From DATDMG01 sp036518955 (lineage in GTDB: Bacteria > Actinomycetota > Actinomycetes > Actinomycetales > Kineosporiaceae): a stretch of DNA of 15,391 nt. Both the position numbers and the translations under genes were made by a program. Shown in pieces: positions 1-7,391 of this stretch; the first letter of the stretch is position 1; each line of letters begins with the position of its first letter. The notes under the pieces are model-generated. The model had not been told where the DNA came from. It searched no databases and was given only the letters and a program-made list of their open reading frames with translations. The DNA lies in NCBI GenBank assembly GCA_036518955.1, contig DATDMG010000573.1, positions 1-15,391 on the forward strand, written 5' to 3'.

Positions 1-386
1 TCAGTGGGCGGTCCACGGATCAGAAGGCTTGGGGGTTGCCGAGTCCCTTCGGGCGCGCTCGTTGGACAGCGACGATCGAGGTCCTGACCCGCAGACGTGC
101 CGGTCGGGGCGCCGATCGCTTTGGTCCTCCGAGATCATGAGCGCAGATTCCGGATCTTGCGATCTTGCTTGGCCCGGCTGCTTGCGGCCATCATCGGTCG
201 GCTCCGCCCCACCGTTTCGAGGGCGTTCCCCAAATACAGGATTGGCTGGCGAGCCCGGATCCCCGGGGCGGTCGTTCCGTCACTCCATCGGGAGGGGTGG
301 GTTGGGGCGTCGGCAAGGTCCCCAGCGTGGCCTCGCCAGTGGGCGATCGAGGGGGCGGTCGTCGTGTCAGGGTGTTTCGTCACAGT

Positions 387-402
387 CGTCGTGATCACGA
401 CG
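387..402. promoter_or_regulatory. 16-bp perfect palindrome, possible operator
   Basis: CGTCGTGATCACGACG equals its own reverse complement over all 16 bases. It lies in non-coding DNA about 375 nt before the chemoreceptor start. Such symmetry fits a dimeric regulator site, but the distance is large and no second copy was seen, so the role is speculative. Confidence 0.2.
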
Positions 403-768
403 GCCATCCCCCATGCCGCCCGACACACCCGTTACTTGTAGTGATGCCTGCAACATCACGAACTGCAGCCGCCGTGACTGACTCTGCCCGAACCCACCTG
501 AGTCCTGTCCACCGCCAGTGCCCGGCCCATGGAACGGGCGTCACCCGGCACGACAGGGCGGACCGTCAACCACGCCCGGCATCACGAACCACGAAGTGAA
601 GATCACGATAGGAACGCTGAAAGCCCGCCAACCCCAGGGCGCGAATGATCAAAGCCGATTCTTCGATCACCACTACAGTTACGATGCCCACCGGCCGACT
701 CAGTCGTGAGTAACAACTCTGGGCTCACTGGACTGAGCTCACCTCCGAATTGGCCGGTCGACGCGAAT

Positions 769-772
769 GGAG
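769..772 (+). promoter_or_regulatory. Ribosome binding site deciding the chemoreceptor start
   Basis: GGAG lies 5 nt before the ATG at 778. The upstream in-frame GTG at 706 has no comparable motif, so the ATG is the better start. Confidence 0.55.
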
Positions 773-777
773 CCTCG

Positions 778-3051
778 ATGCTTGGCGGACTCTTCGGTCG
801 AAAGCAGGATGATCTTCTCCTGTCGTTCGACCTTGTCTTAGGTCGACTGAGCGCAAGTATCATGCTCACAGACGCTGAGTTCAACATCGTCTACTTGAAC
901 AAATCACTCCAACAGATGCTGCAAGGCATCCAGTCGGACCTGCAACGTCATCTGCCAGGGCTGGACGCTCGCGCGCTCGTTGGGCGGAGCATCGATGTCC
1001 TTTCCAAGGACCCTGCCCAGCAGCGTCAGGCATTGCGGTCGATGAGCGCCCAACACTGCGCTACGCTAGAGATTGGCAGTCTGACACTCTCCTATGTTGC
1101 CACGGTCCTTCATGACAAGGCCGACAACCGGATCGGTTACGCGATCGAGTGGCACGACAAGACCTCCGAGATCCGCCTTGACAAGGTGCAACGGGACATC
1201 GGCGAGACTCTTCGGTCTGCCGCCGCGAACAATCTCTCGGCTCGCGTCGCCACTGACCAACTCAGCGCGGAGGACCTCGAGGTCTGCGTGGCCTTGAACG
1301 GCATCATCGAGATGCTGGAGAACCTTGCAGTCGAAGTGCGGAACATGTCCGGCGAGCACGACAGGGGCGACATCGACGTCGTCATGGACGTCAGCAAGTT
1401 CAAGGGTCCTTTCAGGCAGCTCGCCCAGGGCATTAATGACATGGTCGCCGGCAACATCGCAGTGAACAAGAAGGCGATGGCCACAGTCAGGGCATTCGGC
1501 GACGGCGACTTCAATGCCCCGCTGGAGCAATTCCCGGGCAAGAAGGCCTTTGTCAACGACACGATCGACCAACTTCGCGCAGCCCTTCTAACTCTGGTCG
1601 CGGATGCGAACATGCTGGCCGAGGCCGCGGTGGCGGGGCGTCTGGAGACCCGCGCGGATGCTTCCAGGCATCAGGGTGACTTCAAGGCCATCGTGGATGG
1701 GGTGAACCAGACCCTCGATTCGGTCATCGGCCCGTTGAACGTTGCCGCTGACTACGTCGACAAGATCTCCGCCGGTAACATCCCCCCGAAGATCACTGAT
1801 ACGTACAATGGTGACTTCAATACCATCAAGACCAACCTCAACACGTGTATCGACGCCGTCAATGCCTTGGTCGCGGATGCGAACATGCTGGCCGAGGCCG
1901 CGGTGGCGGGGCGTCTGGAGACCCGCGCGGATGCTTCCAAGCATCAGGGTGACTTCAAGGCCATCGTGGATGGGGTGAACCAGACCCTCGATTCGGTCAT
2001 CGGTCCCTTGGGTGAGGTTGCCCGCGTTCTCACATTGATGGAGCAGGGTGACCTGTCCCAGCGGATCACCCAGACCTACAACGGCCAGCTGGAGGATCTT
2101 CGGAAGGCCACGAACAACTCGCTTTCCAAGCTCGCGCAGACCGTGAGTGAGGTGACTGCCGCGGCTGATCAACTGGCCAACGCTGCCGGTCAGATCTCAG
2201 GCGCCAGCCAGTCCTTGTCCCAGTCCGCTACCGAACAGGCCGCGTCGGTCGAGCAGACCTCCGCAAGCGTGGAACAGATGGGGGCCTCGATTTCGCAGAA
2301 CAGCGACAATGCGAAGATCACGGATGGGATCGCGGGCAAGGCCGCGACCGATGCGGGCGAAGGTGGCACCGCCGTCGAGCGGACCGTGACTGCGATGAAG
2401 GAGATCGCCTCCAAGATCGCAATCATCGACGACATCGCTTTCCAGACCAACATGCTCGCCCTAAACGCCACCATCGAGGCCGCCAGGGCCGGCGAACACG
2501 GCAAAGGCTTCGCGGTCGTCGCCACCGAGGTCGGCAAGCTCGCCGAGCGCTCCCAGATCGCTGCGCAGGAGATCGGCCGACTTGCCAGTGAGAGCGTCGC
2601 CACGGCGGAGCATGCGGGCTCTCTCCTTCAGGAGATCGTCCCGTCGATCAGTCGCACATCGGATCTGGTGCAGGACATCGCTGCAACCTCCGCGGAGCAG
2701 ACCAGTGGCGTGACCCAGATCAACAAGGCTATGACTCAGATGAGCCAGATCACGCAGCAGAACGCCTCCAGCAGCGAGCAACTGGCCGCTACCGCCGAAG
2801 AGATGATGAGCCAGACCACTCATCTGCGGCAGATGATGCACTTCTTCAAGACTGATGCCTCCGGCCGGTCGGCCGATGCAGCAGCCTCGGCCAGGGCCTC
2901 TGCGACGATCGTGGCCGAGGGAGCGACCACTGGTGCCGCACCCAACGCGGCGGCCGCGATGACCAAGGGTCTGATGGTCGTACCTCCGCAGTCGAAGCGG
3001 GGCCAGTCCTCCACCGCCCAGTTCGACGAGAGCAAGTTCGACCGATTCTGA
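778..3051 (+). CDS. Soluble methyl-accepting chemotaxis protein (PAS, HAMP repeats, MCP signal domain)
   Basis: A 757-residue cytoplasmic chemoreceptor that should pass a signal to CheA/CheW. No signal peptide or membrane helix is visible. Residues ~15-140 look like a PAS sensor fold (IMLTDAEFNIVYLNKS). Residues ~150-430 are helical HAMP-type repeats, two of which are almost identical at DNA level (1595-1737 and 1868-2010). Residues ~430-700 form the signalling coiled coil, with the hairpin tip IAFQTNMLALNATIEAARAG followed by EHGKGFAVVATEV at ~550-580. The usual NAAIEAARA is NATIEAARA here. An Ala/Ser-rich linker leads to the last five residues KFDRF, which fit the CheR/CheB-binding pentapeptide pattern. 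The start is the ATG with GGAG; a GTG at 706 would add 24 residues. Base composition is visibly less GC-rich than the right-hand genes, and the signal domain resembles proteobacterial receptors, so transfer is possible. No other che gene is in the window. Confidence 0.93.
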   Translation: MLGGLFGRKQDDLLLSFDLVLGRLSASIMLTDAEFNIVYLNKSLQQMLQGIQSDLQRHLPGLDARALVGRSIDVLSKDPAQQRQALRSMSAQHCATLEIGSLTLSYVATVLHDKADNRIGYAIEWHDKTSEIRLDKVQRDIGETLRSAAANNLSARVATDQLSAEDLEVCVALNGIIEMLENLAVEVRNMSGEHDRGDIDVVMDVSKFKGPFRQLAQGINDMVAGNIAVNKKAMATVRAFGDGDFNAPLEQFPGKKAFVNDTIDQLRAALLTLVADANMLAEAAVAGRLETRADASRHQGDFKAIVDGVNQTLDSVIGPLNVAADYVDKISAGNIPPKITDTYNGDFNTIKTNLNTCIDAVNALVADANMLAEAAVAGRLETRADASKHQGDFKAIVDGVNQTLDSVIGPLGEVARVLTLMEQGDLSQRITQTYNGQLEDLRKATNNSLSKLAQTVSEVTAAADQLANAAGQISGASQSLSQSATEQAASVEQTSASVEQMGASISQNSDNAKITDGIAGKAATDAGEGGTAVERTVTAMKEIASKIAIIDDIAFQTNMLALNATIEAARAGEHGKGFAVVATEVGKLAERSQIAAQEIGRLASESVATAEHAGSLLQEIVPSISRTSDLVQDIAATSAEQTSGVTQINKAMTQMSQITQQNASSSEQLAATAEEMMSQTTHLRQMMHFFKTDASGRSADAAASARASATIVAEGATTGAAPNAAAAMTKGLMVVPPQSKRGQSSTAQFDESKFDRF
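1595..1737 (+). repeat. Internal direct repeat copy 1 (HAMP module)
   Basis: This 143-nt segment matches 1868-2010 at 140 of 143 positions without gaps. The offset is 273 nt, exactly 91 codons, so the reading frame is kept. It encodes the module starting VADANMLAEAAVAGRLETR. The three differences are a Lys/Arg codon change and changes at 1731 and 1734. Confidence 0.92.
1868..2010 (+). repeat. Internal direct repeat copy 2 (HAMP module)
   Basis: Second copy of the 143-nt in-frame repeat. The DNA between the copies (1738-1867) encodes a different HAMP-like stretch, so the duplicated unit is a 91-residue helical module of which about 48 residues remained nearly identical. Confidence 0.92.
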
Positions 3052-3085
3052 CGATCCCGTCCGGATCGATCTGAATGCGTCGAGA

Positions 3086-3124
3086 CGGCCGTAGCCGGGT
3101 GCACCCGTCACCCGGCTACGGCCG
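3086..3124. terminator. Strong hairpin, probable bidirectional terminator
   Basis: A perfect 16-bp stem (3086-3101 with 3109-3124; left arm CGGCCGTAGCCGGGTG) encloses a 7-nt loop. It lies 35 nt after the chemoreceptor stop and contains the TAG stop (3116-3118) of the convergent minus-strand gene. No T-tract follows, which is common for actinobacterial hairpins. A smaller stem (CGATCC/GGATCG, 3052-3068) sits immediately after the chemoreceptor stop. Confidence 0.75.
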
Positions 3125-3841
3125 CCGCTCGTCTAGCTCCCGACACGATGAGCGGCGACAGGGGCCCGCGGCGGAGGCTTCGGCCCGAGTGTGGGTCTGG
3201 GGCGGGGTCAGGTCGATCCCGGCGGCGGTGAGCAGGGTGAGATCCAGGGCCCAGGCGTGCTGTGATCGCTGCGGCCATACCTGGAACGCGGTGGTGATGT
3301 GCTGCTCGGCCTGGGGCTGGGTCATCCCGGTCACGGTCAGAAGGTGGGCGCGGGCGGCAGCGGCCGTGCCGCGGACCTGGGCGAGCCCGAAGTGGGTGGC
3401 CTGGTGGCAGCGTGTGCACAGGCAGATCAGCCGCCGCAGAGACTGGACCCGGTCGGCGTCGTTGTAGGCCCAGCATTCGTGGACTTCCAGCCAGCGCTGG
3501 GCCTGCGCGTCCCGGCCGGCGCCGCAGACCTCGCACCGGGCCCCGGCCCGGCCGACGACCATGCGCTGGACCCTTTCCCAGTCCCGCTGGCTGATGCAGG
3601 AGCGGGCGTTGGTGAACCAGCAGGTCTGCGGCACTAGGTCCACGAACAGTCCCGACCCGAACGACCGGTCTTCACCCGGCAGCACCTCCGGCAGCGGTGG
3701 CCGGGGCCGCCACGGGTCCAGCGCGGCCATGCCCGGTCGCGGCGTACAGCACCGGGCTTGAGGGTCCCAGCGGGCACCGGCCCCTTTCGCGGCGTCCTTC
3801 TCGCTGCAGGGGACTTGGAGCCAGATGCGGTCAGCTGCCAT
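3116..3841 (-). CDS. DUF5710-HNH nuclease-like protein
   Basis: A 241-residue protein. Residues 4-27 (DRIWLQVPCSEKDAAKGAGARW) match the small DUF5710 module, often found in DNA-metabolism and mobile-element proteins. Residues 101-150 form an HNH/zinc-finger-like site: C103-x2-C106, then EVHE around H121, then C142-x2-C145-H146 and H150. This is the treble-clef arrangement of HNH endonucleases, so DNA nicking or cleavage is the likely activity; the substrate is unknown. The ATG at 3841 was chosen because DUF5710 begins directly after it and a G-rich run lies 5 nt upstream. The frame stays open for another 219 codons upstream, but that part holds a decayed methyltransferase in shifting frames and is not part of this protein. 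The C-terminal ~40 residues are low-complexity, and the stop codon lies inside the terminator hairpin. Confidence 0.72.
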   Translation of the reverse strand: MAADRIWLQVPCSEKDAAKGAGARWDPQARCCTPRPGMAALDPWRPRPPLPEVLPGEDRSFGSGLFVDLVPQTCWFTNARSCISQRDWERVQRMVVGRAGARCEVCGAGRDAQAQRWLEVHECWAYNDADRVQSLRRLICLCTRCHQATHFGLAQVRGTAAAARAHLLTVTGMTQPQAEQHITTAFQVWPQRSQHAWALDLTLLTAAGIDLTPPQTHTRAEASAAGPCRRSSCRELDERRP

Positions 3842-3904
3842 GGTTGCCCCCGGTGGTGAGATGCGCTGCGTCCACGGTAACCGGGACCACGGACAGCCTT
3901 GGGC

Positions 3905-4271
3905 GGTCAGTTGCGCAGGTGACGGATGCCCTTGCCAAGGGCGCGCAGCCAGGCCGTCCCGGCGGGCGACCAACTCGTCCTGTTCGAGTTGGCGCGGGGA
4001 GTTGTCGAGGACGGTGACCCGCGCGCCGGTCGCGGCGAGCGTCGGACCCTGCTGTCCGCCGCCGGAAGCCAGGCACAGCACGTCCGAGCTCGCAAGGTCC
4101 GGGGGGGAACCAGGACCGGTCGACGGGGCGGTAGCCGATGAGCACGACCGACCAGTCACCGGCCCGCGCCTTGGCGATCGTCTCGGAGGTGACCGGGCGT
4201 GACCACTCGTTGCCTTCCTCGACTTGCTGGTCCCAGGCGCGGCGGTTGTGCGCCACTGGATCAAGATGCGC
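3905..4271 (-). pseudogene. Decayed class I SAM methyltransferase, N-terminal half
   Basis: Read on the minus strand, a typical small-molecule methyltransferase N-terminus appears: DPVAHNRRAWDQQVEEGNEW, then VLIGYRPVDRSWFP. The frame then changes at a run of seven C (4101-4107 on the plus strand) and continues as DLASSDVLCLASGGGQQGP and ARVTVLDNSPRQLEQDELVA, which contain SAM-binding motif I (LASGGGQQGP) and the acidic residue after strand 2. Removing one C restores a single frame across this point. A second shift follows near 3930 (QG to IRHL), and a stop comes at 3909. The remaining ~130 residues of the family are missing. It is therefore broken and truncated, directly upstream of the HNH gene. 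Confidence 0.7.
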
Positions 4272-4464
4272 CGTTCTGATGGTAGCCTCGATCTTCCCCC
4301 TGGCCGGCGTGGTAGTAGCTGCGATTGGCTTCCAGGTCGTCCCGGCTGTGCCGCCGCTGGCCACGAGGAGCGGCTGTTCTTGGATTGTCGGTTCTCCTTG
4401 CGAGGGCCTGCGATGGCGGTAGCCGCACGAGAGGTGTGGTGAGGGCGGCTCACCGCGCGGCCTG

Positions 4465-4708
4465 GGAACGTCTCCGTGGAATTGGAACAGGGTGACACCG
4501 GGGACGAACGGGCGTGCCGGGGCGGTCAGGTGGTGGGTGCCGACGCCGTGGCCAGGAGTTCGGGCAGGCGGTCGACCGTGTGGTGGATGTGTCGCCGGCC
4601 GGGATGTTTCCGGACACCGCAGACCAGGACGAGGTCAGCGAGCACCATGTCCCGGTACACCGAGGTGCCAGAGGCATCGGCGATGAGATCGTCTGATCTG
4701 CCTGTTTA
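4465..4708 (-). pseudogene. Remnant of a second SAM methyltransferase, C-terminal part
   Basis: Two fragments in different minus-strand frames together resemble the end of another methyltransferase family. The first (4526-4708) reads ADLVLVCGV then HIHHTVDRLPELLA, like the strand-4 region of class I enzymes. The second (about 4547-4465) reads VGTHHLTAPARPFVPGVTLF, like the C-terminal strand. The part expected between them (a VVWTR-type strand and following helix) is missing, which implies a deletion. This is not the same family as the neighbouring remnant. Confidence 0.4.
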
Positions 4709-4839
4709 GCCGCCGGACGACGCAGGTGCCGGCCTGGTACCCGCTGGCCGCCGGGCTTTGGTTCCACGCCACCATGGCACCCAGCACCAAGGGGCCAACA
4801 AAGGCCCTGGTCAGCGGCCCATCAAAGGGAGTCCCGAAC

Positions 4840-4883
4840 GGTGGCCAGGGGCGGGGTCGAACCGCCGACCTTCCGATTTTCAG
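4840..4883 (-). repeat. tRNA-Phe 3' half, attachment-site remnant (left copy)
   Basis: On the minus strand this reads from the anticodon loop (CTGAAAA, anticodon GAA) through the variable region, the T arm (GGCGG TTCGACC CCGCC) and the acceptor strand (CTGGCCA) into CC. The D arm and 5' acceptor strand are absent, so it is not a working tRNA gene. All 44 nt are identical to 7392-7435. Identity begins exactly at the anticodon loop, where many tyrosine integrases cross over. Confidence 0.82.
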
Positions 4884-4987
4884 CCTGGAGAAACAGTGTC
4901 GCGGGGTGACGTCGAGTGCCGGGCGATGTCGGCGCCGTCCGGCGAGTGACACCGGATGTCGGGTGATGCCGCGCAGTAGGGCCACCG
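4884..4987. repeat. Element-side flank of left attachment remnant
   Basis: This 104-nt stretch aligns without gaps to 7436-7539 (same 2,552-nt offset as the tRNA core), with about 29 mismatches by hand count. The best conserved block is GCCGCGCAGTAGGGCCACCG at 4968-4987. It does not resemble a tRNA 5' half. It is most simply the attP-side arm of an integrated element. Confidence 0.6.
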
Positions 4988-5093
4988 TGGTGGGGGGCTG
5001 GAGGGCTGGAAGCGGCCGATGCGAGCAACCGAGATCACGGCAGAGCCGTGCAGTTGCGGGTCTGAGGGCGAGCCTGCCTGGGCGACGGTCTTG

Positions 5094-5129
5094 CCGTTCG
5101 CTGTTCGGTATTGACCGAACGGCGAACGG
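5094..5129. promoter_or_regulatory. 36-bp inverted repeat, probable autoregulatory operator
   Basis: Left arm CCGTTCGCTGTTCGGT (5094-5109) and right arm ACCGAACGGCGAACGG (5114-5129) are reverse complements at 15 of 16 positions around a 4-nt spacer. The end lies 16 nt before the antitoxin GTG. AbiEi-type antitoxins are known to repress their own promoter by binding inverted repeats, so this is the natural operator. A possible promoter overlaps it: TTGACC (5111-5116), 17 nt, GAAGAT (5134-5139), which would place transcription start at or next to the GTG (leaderless mRNA). The promoter part is inference. Confidence 0.65.
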
Positions 5130-5145
5130 TTGAGAAGATGGTCAC

Positions 5146-6162
5146 GTGGACGCCCAGGCCGTTCTGGTCGACGCCTTCGGTCAGTTGGGCATCGAGGCCC
5201 GGCTGCTCGCCGGCGCGCCCGACAGCGGGTTCGATCTGGTGCTTGACCTGGACGGGATCCGCACTCCGGTCCAGGTCAAGCATCGGTCGCTGGTGACCGA
5301 TGAGGTTGCCAGGCGGTTGCTCGCCGAGGCTGCGGGGGGCAGCGGGGTCCTGTTGGTCGTCGGTGACCGGGTGACCGAAACGGCCCGCACGCTTCTGATC
5401 TCGGGGCGCGCCGGCTACTACGACCTGCGCGGCCGGCTGGCGCTGCGTACGGACCGCGTTGTGATTGACGCCGCGATCCAGCCGGCCAACGAGCGTGCCG
5501 CACGGACGAGTGCGCTGAGCGGAAAGGCCGGGCTGGAGGTTGCCACGGCGCTGTTGATGGAGCCCGAGCGTGGGGTGGCCGTGCGCGAGCTGGCCCGCGA
5601 GCTCGGGCGCTCGGCCAGCACGGTGTCCGACGTCCTCGCCGTCCTGCGACGCGATGGCCTGATCGACGCCGGGAACGCCATCGCTGACGCCCGGCTGTTC
5701 TGGCAGGTGGCGGACCGGTGGACGGCATCACCGGCCTATCTGGCCCGGCTGCCATCGCCCGGTGATGCGGGCCGGACCGCGCCTCTGCGTCTCGGTCTTG
5801 ACGATGTCGAGCACGAAGCCGGTTGGGCGTTGGCCGACTCGGTCGCGGCTGCCGCCTTCGGGGCTCCCGTGGTGGTGCGGTCAGGACAGTTGCTCGACTT
5901 CTACGTCTCCGATCAGGTCGTCGTTCGTCGCGCCACCACCCTCCTCGGCGCTGCTAGTTCGATCTCCGATGCCCGCGCCGCGGTGCGGGTCGCACCGGTT
6001 CCGGCGGTCTGCCGGCGTCGGGTCAACCTCGACACCAACCCCACGCTGTGGCCGCTTGCGCATCCGCTCTTCGTGGCACTCGACCTGGCCCGTGACGTCG
6101 GTCGCGGCCGCGAGATCCTCGACGCCTGGACCCCGCAAGGGCGGTGGGCTCGTGTCTGGTAG
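5146..6162 (+). CDS. AbiEi-like type IV antitoxin / HTH regulator
   Basis: A 338-residue protein that likely neutralises the downstream nucleotidyltransferase toxin and represses the operon. Residues 142-175 (VAVRELARELGRSASTVSDV) form a winged helix-turn-helix. The N-terminal ~120 residues look like a restriction-endonuclease-like fold: FD30, then PVQVK with Q43-x-K45, a Gln variant of the PD-(D/E)xK pattern. The C-terminal ~150 residues carry no motif I recognise. The start is GTG at 5146; an ATG at 5138 is in another frame. The stop overlaps the next gene by 11 nt, as in coupled toxin-antitoxin pairs. A plain transcriptional regulator is the alternative, but gene order and the partner favour an AbiE pair. 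Confidence 0.75.
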   Translation: MDAQAVLVDAFGQLGIEARLLAGAPDSGFDLVLDLDGIRTPVQVKHRSLVTDEVARRLLAEAAGGSGVLLVVGDRVTETARTLLISGRAGYYDLRGRLALRTDRVVIDAAIQPANERAARTSALSGKAGLEVATALLMEPERGVAVRELARELGRSASTVSDVLAVLRRDGLIDAGNAIADARLFWQVADRWTASPAYLARLPSPGDAGRTAPLRLGLDDVEHEAGWALADSVAAAAFGAPVVVRSGQLLDFYVSDQVVVRRATTLLGAASSISDARAAVRVAPVPAVCRRRVNLDTNPTLWPLAHPLFVALDLARDVGRGREILDAWTPQGRWARVW

Positions 6163-6907
6163 CCGGGTCACCTTCCTCGGCGATGCGATGTCTGCTGTTG
6201 TGCAGGGTGTCAGTGAGGTGCGCGCGCTGATCGGCCGGCCGCCCGTGATCGTCGGTGGCCTCGCCGTACTGTCACGTCTGTCCAGTCCCTATCGCGCCAC
6301 AGTGGATCTGGATGTTGTGGACCGGCTGGCCGGACGGGTGCCCGCGCTCGAGGTCCTGCGCGCGGCCGACGGCGCCGAGCCGGTGGAACCCGCGGCGGTC
6401 CTGCTGCCCACGGCGTACGGCGTGGTGAAGGTCGACGTTCTCCAGGTCCGCCAGGTCGAACTGGACCGGCCGAGCGACGATCCCGGAGACCGGCTCCATG
6501 CCAGCGCGCACGCTTGGGCGAGTGACACGGCGACGGATCTCACCATCGAGGTCGTCCGCTCCGACGCTGCGCGGGTCGAGGTCACGACCCCGGTTGCCGA
6601 GCCCGGCCCGCTGATCGCTATGAAGCTGCAGGCGGTGATGAACCGCTCCGCGAACAAGCAGGGCACTGACATCCTTGACATCGTCCGCCTCGCGCTCGAT
6701 CGAGTGACTGGTCCCGACGCGCTTGCCCAGATCAGTGACGTCGCCCAGCCGGTTGCTTCCGACATCGCCCTGCACGTCGACCTCTGGCTTGTCCGCCGCC
6801 GCGAGCAGGCCCTTCGATGGGTCCGCGCAGCCGGTGGCGTCGACGTCACGATCGATGATCTCGACCTCGTGGCTGAACTCTTGTTGGCCGCGTGCACGCG
6901 CGGGTAG
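6152..6907 (+). CDS. AbiEii-like nucleotidyltransferase toxin
   Basis: A 251-residue protein of the DNA polymerase beta-like nucleotidyltransferase fold. Visible motifs: G35-G36-x-A in VIVGGLAVL, R48-x-T50-x-D52-L-D54 (the two metal-binding aspartates), a third carboxylate at D95 in VVKVDVLQV, and the AbiEii signature at 138-156: K138LQAVMNR145, then NK149 and D153-x2-D156. The usual KD after the Arg is KQ here, followed by GTDILDI. AbiEii toxins transfer nucleotides to tRNA or other targets and stop growth; the target here is unknown. The GTG at 6152 lies inside the end of the antitoxin gene (11-nt overlap); ATG at 6188 would give a protein 12 residues shorter. Catalytic residues are intact, so the toxin is probably active. 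Confidence 0.8.
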   Translation: MSGSRVTFLGDAMSAVVQGVSEVRALIGRPPVIVGGLAVLSRLSSPYRATVDLDVVDRLAGRVPALEVLRAADGAEPVEPAAVLLPTAYGVVKVDVLQVRQVELDRPSDDPGDRLHASAHAWASDTATDLTIEVVRSDAARVEVTTPVAEPGPLIAMKLQAVMNRSANKQGTDILDIVRLALDRVTGPDALAQISDVAQPVASDIALHVDLWLVRRREQALRWVRAAGGVDVTIDDLDLVAELLLAACTRG

Positions 6908-7391
6908 TCACTTGCCGGTTGCGGATTCTCCGGAGGCGCCAATGCCTCCTCGCTGCCCAGCCACCCAGGACAACGCGTCGGTGCCAACGTGGGCGCGAAA
7001 CCGGGGTCAGGACTCAGCGTCACACTCCACAAGAGTGGTTGGAAGCTGGGTGTGAAGCTTGGTGAAGCCAGCCCGGCCGGGGGGCCTCAGGAAGATCAGA
7101 TCGGTGGTGTCGGCGGCCCTCCGATCATGGGGCGTTGCCGCGGGCGGGTCGTTGGGGCTCGTGCCCGGGCTGGGCTGGCGCGGCGTCCCGCGCGCCGGCT
7201 CCAGCCCCACTGGTGTAGCCGGTCGATGTACCGAGTGATCCGCATGAGCTGATCCCGATCGGTGGGTCTGACGTGTTGACGGACGGCCCGTGCCGGCTGC
7301 ATGCGCCGCTTGGCGGCCCGTCGCACGCTGACGGTGGCCTGCACGCCACGCAAGCTCCGGGCATCACCGCAGGTCAGCCGCCTGTTGATCT
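6908..7391. other. Non-coding stretch after the toxin gene
   Basis: No convincing gene. A weak 6-bp stem (GGAGGC at 6932-6937 with GCCTCC at 6944-6949) 24 nt after the toxin stop could end transcription but lacks a T-tract. A basic 85-residue open frame on the minus strand (7096-7353) uses TTG and has no properly spaced ribosome binding site. Confidence 0.45.

Larger units (their letters stand above)
1..777. other. Intergenic region, no supported gene
   Basis: No reading frame here looks like a real protein on either strand: the open frames are rich in Arg, Ser, Pro and Gly, lack good ribosome binding sites and match no family I know. Two small symmetric elements are visible: a perfect 16-bp palindrome at 387-402 and a short stem-loop at 441-459 (GTGATG...CATCAC). 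The chemoreceptor promoter should lie in this stretch, but I could not fix a convincing -35/-10 pair. A GTG at 706 is in frame with the chemoreceptor but has no Shine-Dalgarno sequence. Confidence 0.55.

Noticed and set aside
651..660. Flagellar sigma-28 type promoter (GCCGATT) before the chemoreceptor
   Set aside because: No TAAA-like -35 box is present about 15 nt upstream.
3116..4271. Restriction-modification pair (HNH nuclease with methyltransferase)
   Set aside because: The methyltransferase remnant has a small-molecule type motif I (LASGGGQQGP) and no DNA-methyltransferase catalytic motif, and it is broken.
3842..4498. N-terminal extension of the HNH gene giving a 460-residue protein
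   Set aside because: The extension only holds fragments of methyltransferase in shifting frames; the DUF5710 start and a ribosome-binding-like G run support ATG at 3841.
4840..4925. A complete tRNA-Phe gene on the minus strand
   Set aside because: The T arm, acceptor 3' strand and anticodon loop are present, but the 5' acceptor strand (GGCCAGG expected) and the D arm are absent at both copies.
4726..5028. Small proteins containing NRKVGGSTPPLA or GSNRRPSDFQ
   Set aside because: These are translations of the tRNA-Phe 3' half on either strand, a common annotation artefact.
7096..7353. 85-residue basic protein on the minus strand
   Set aside because: TTG start with a GGAG only 1 nt away, no family resemblance, and overlapping open frames on the other strand.
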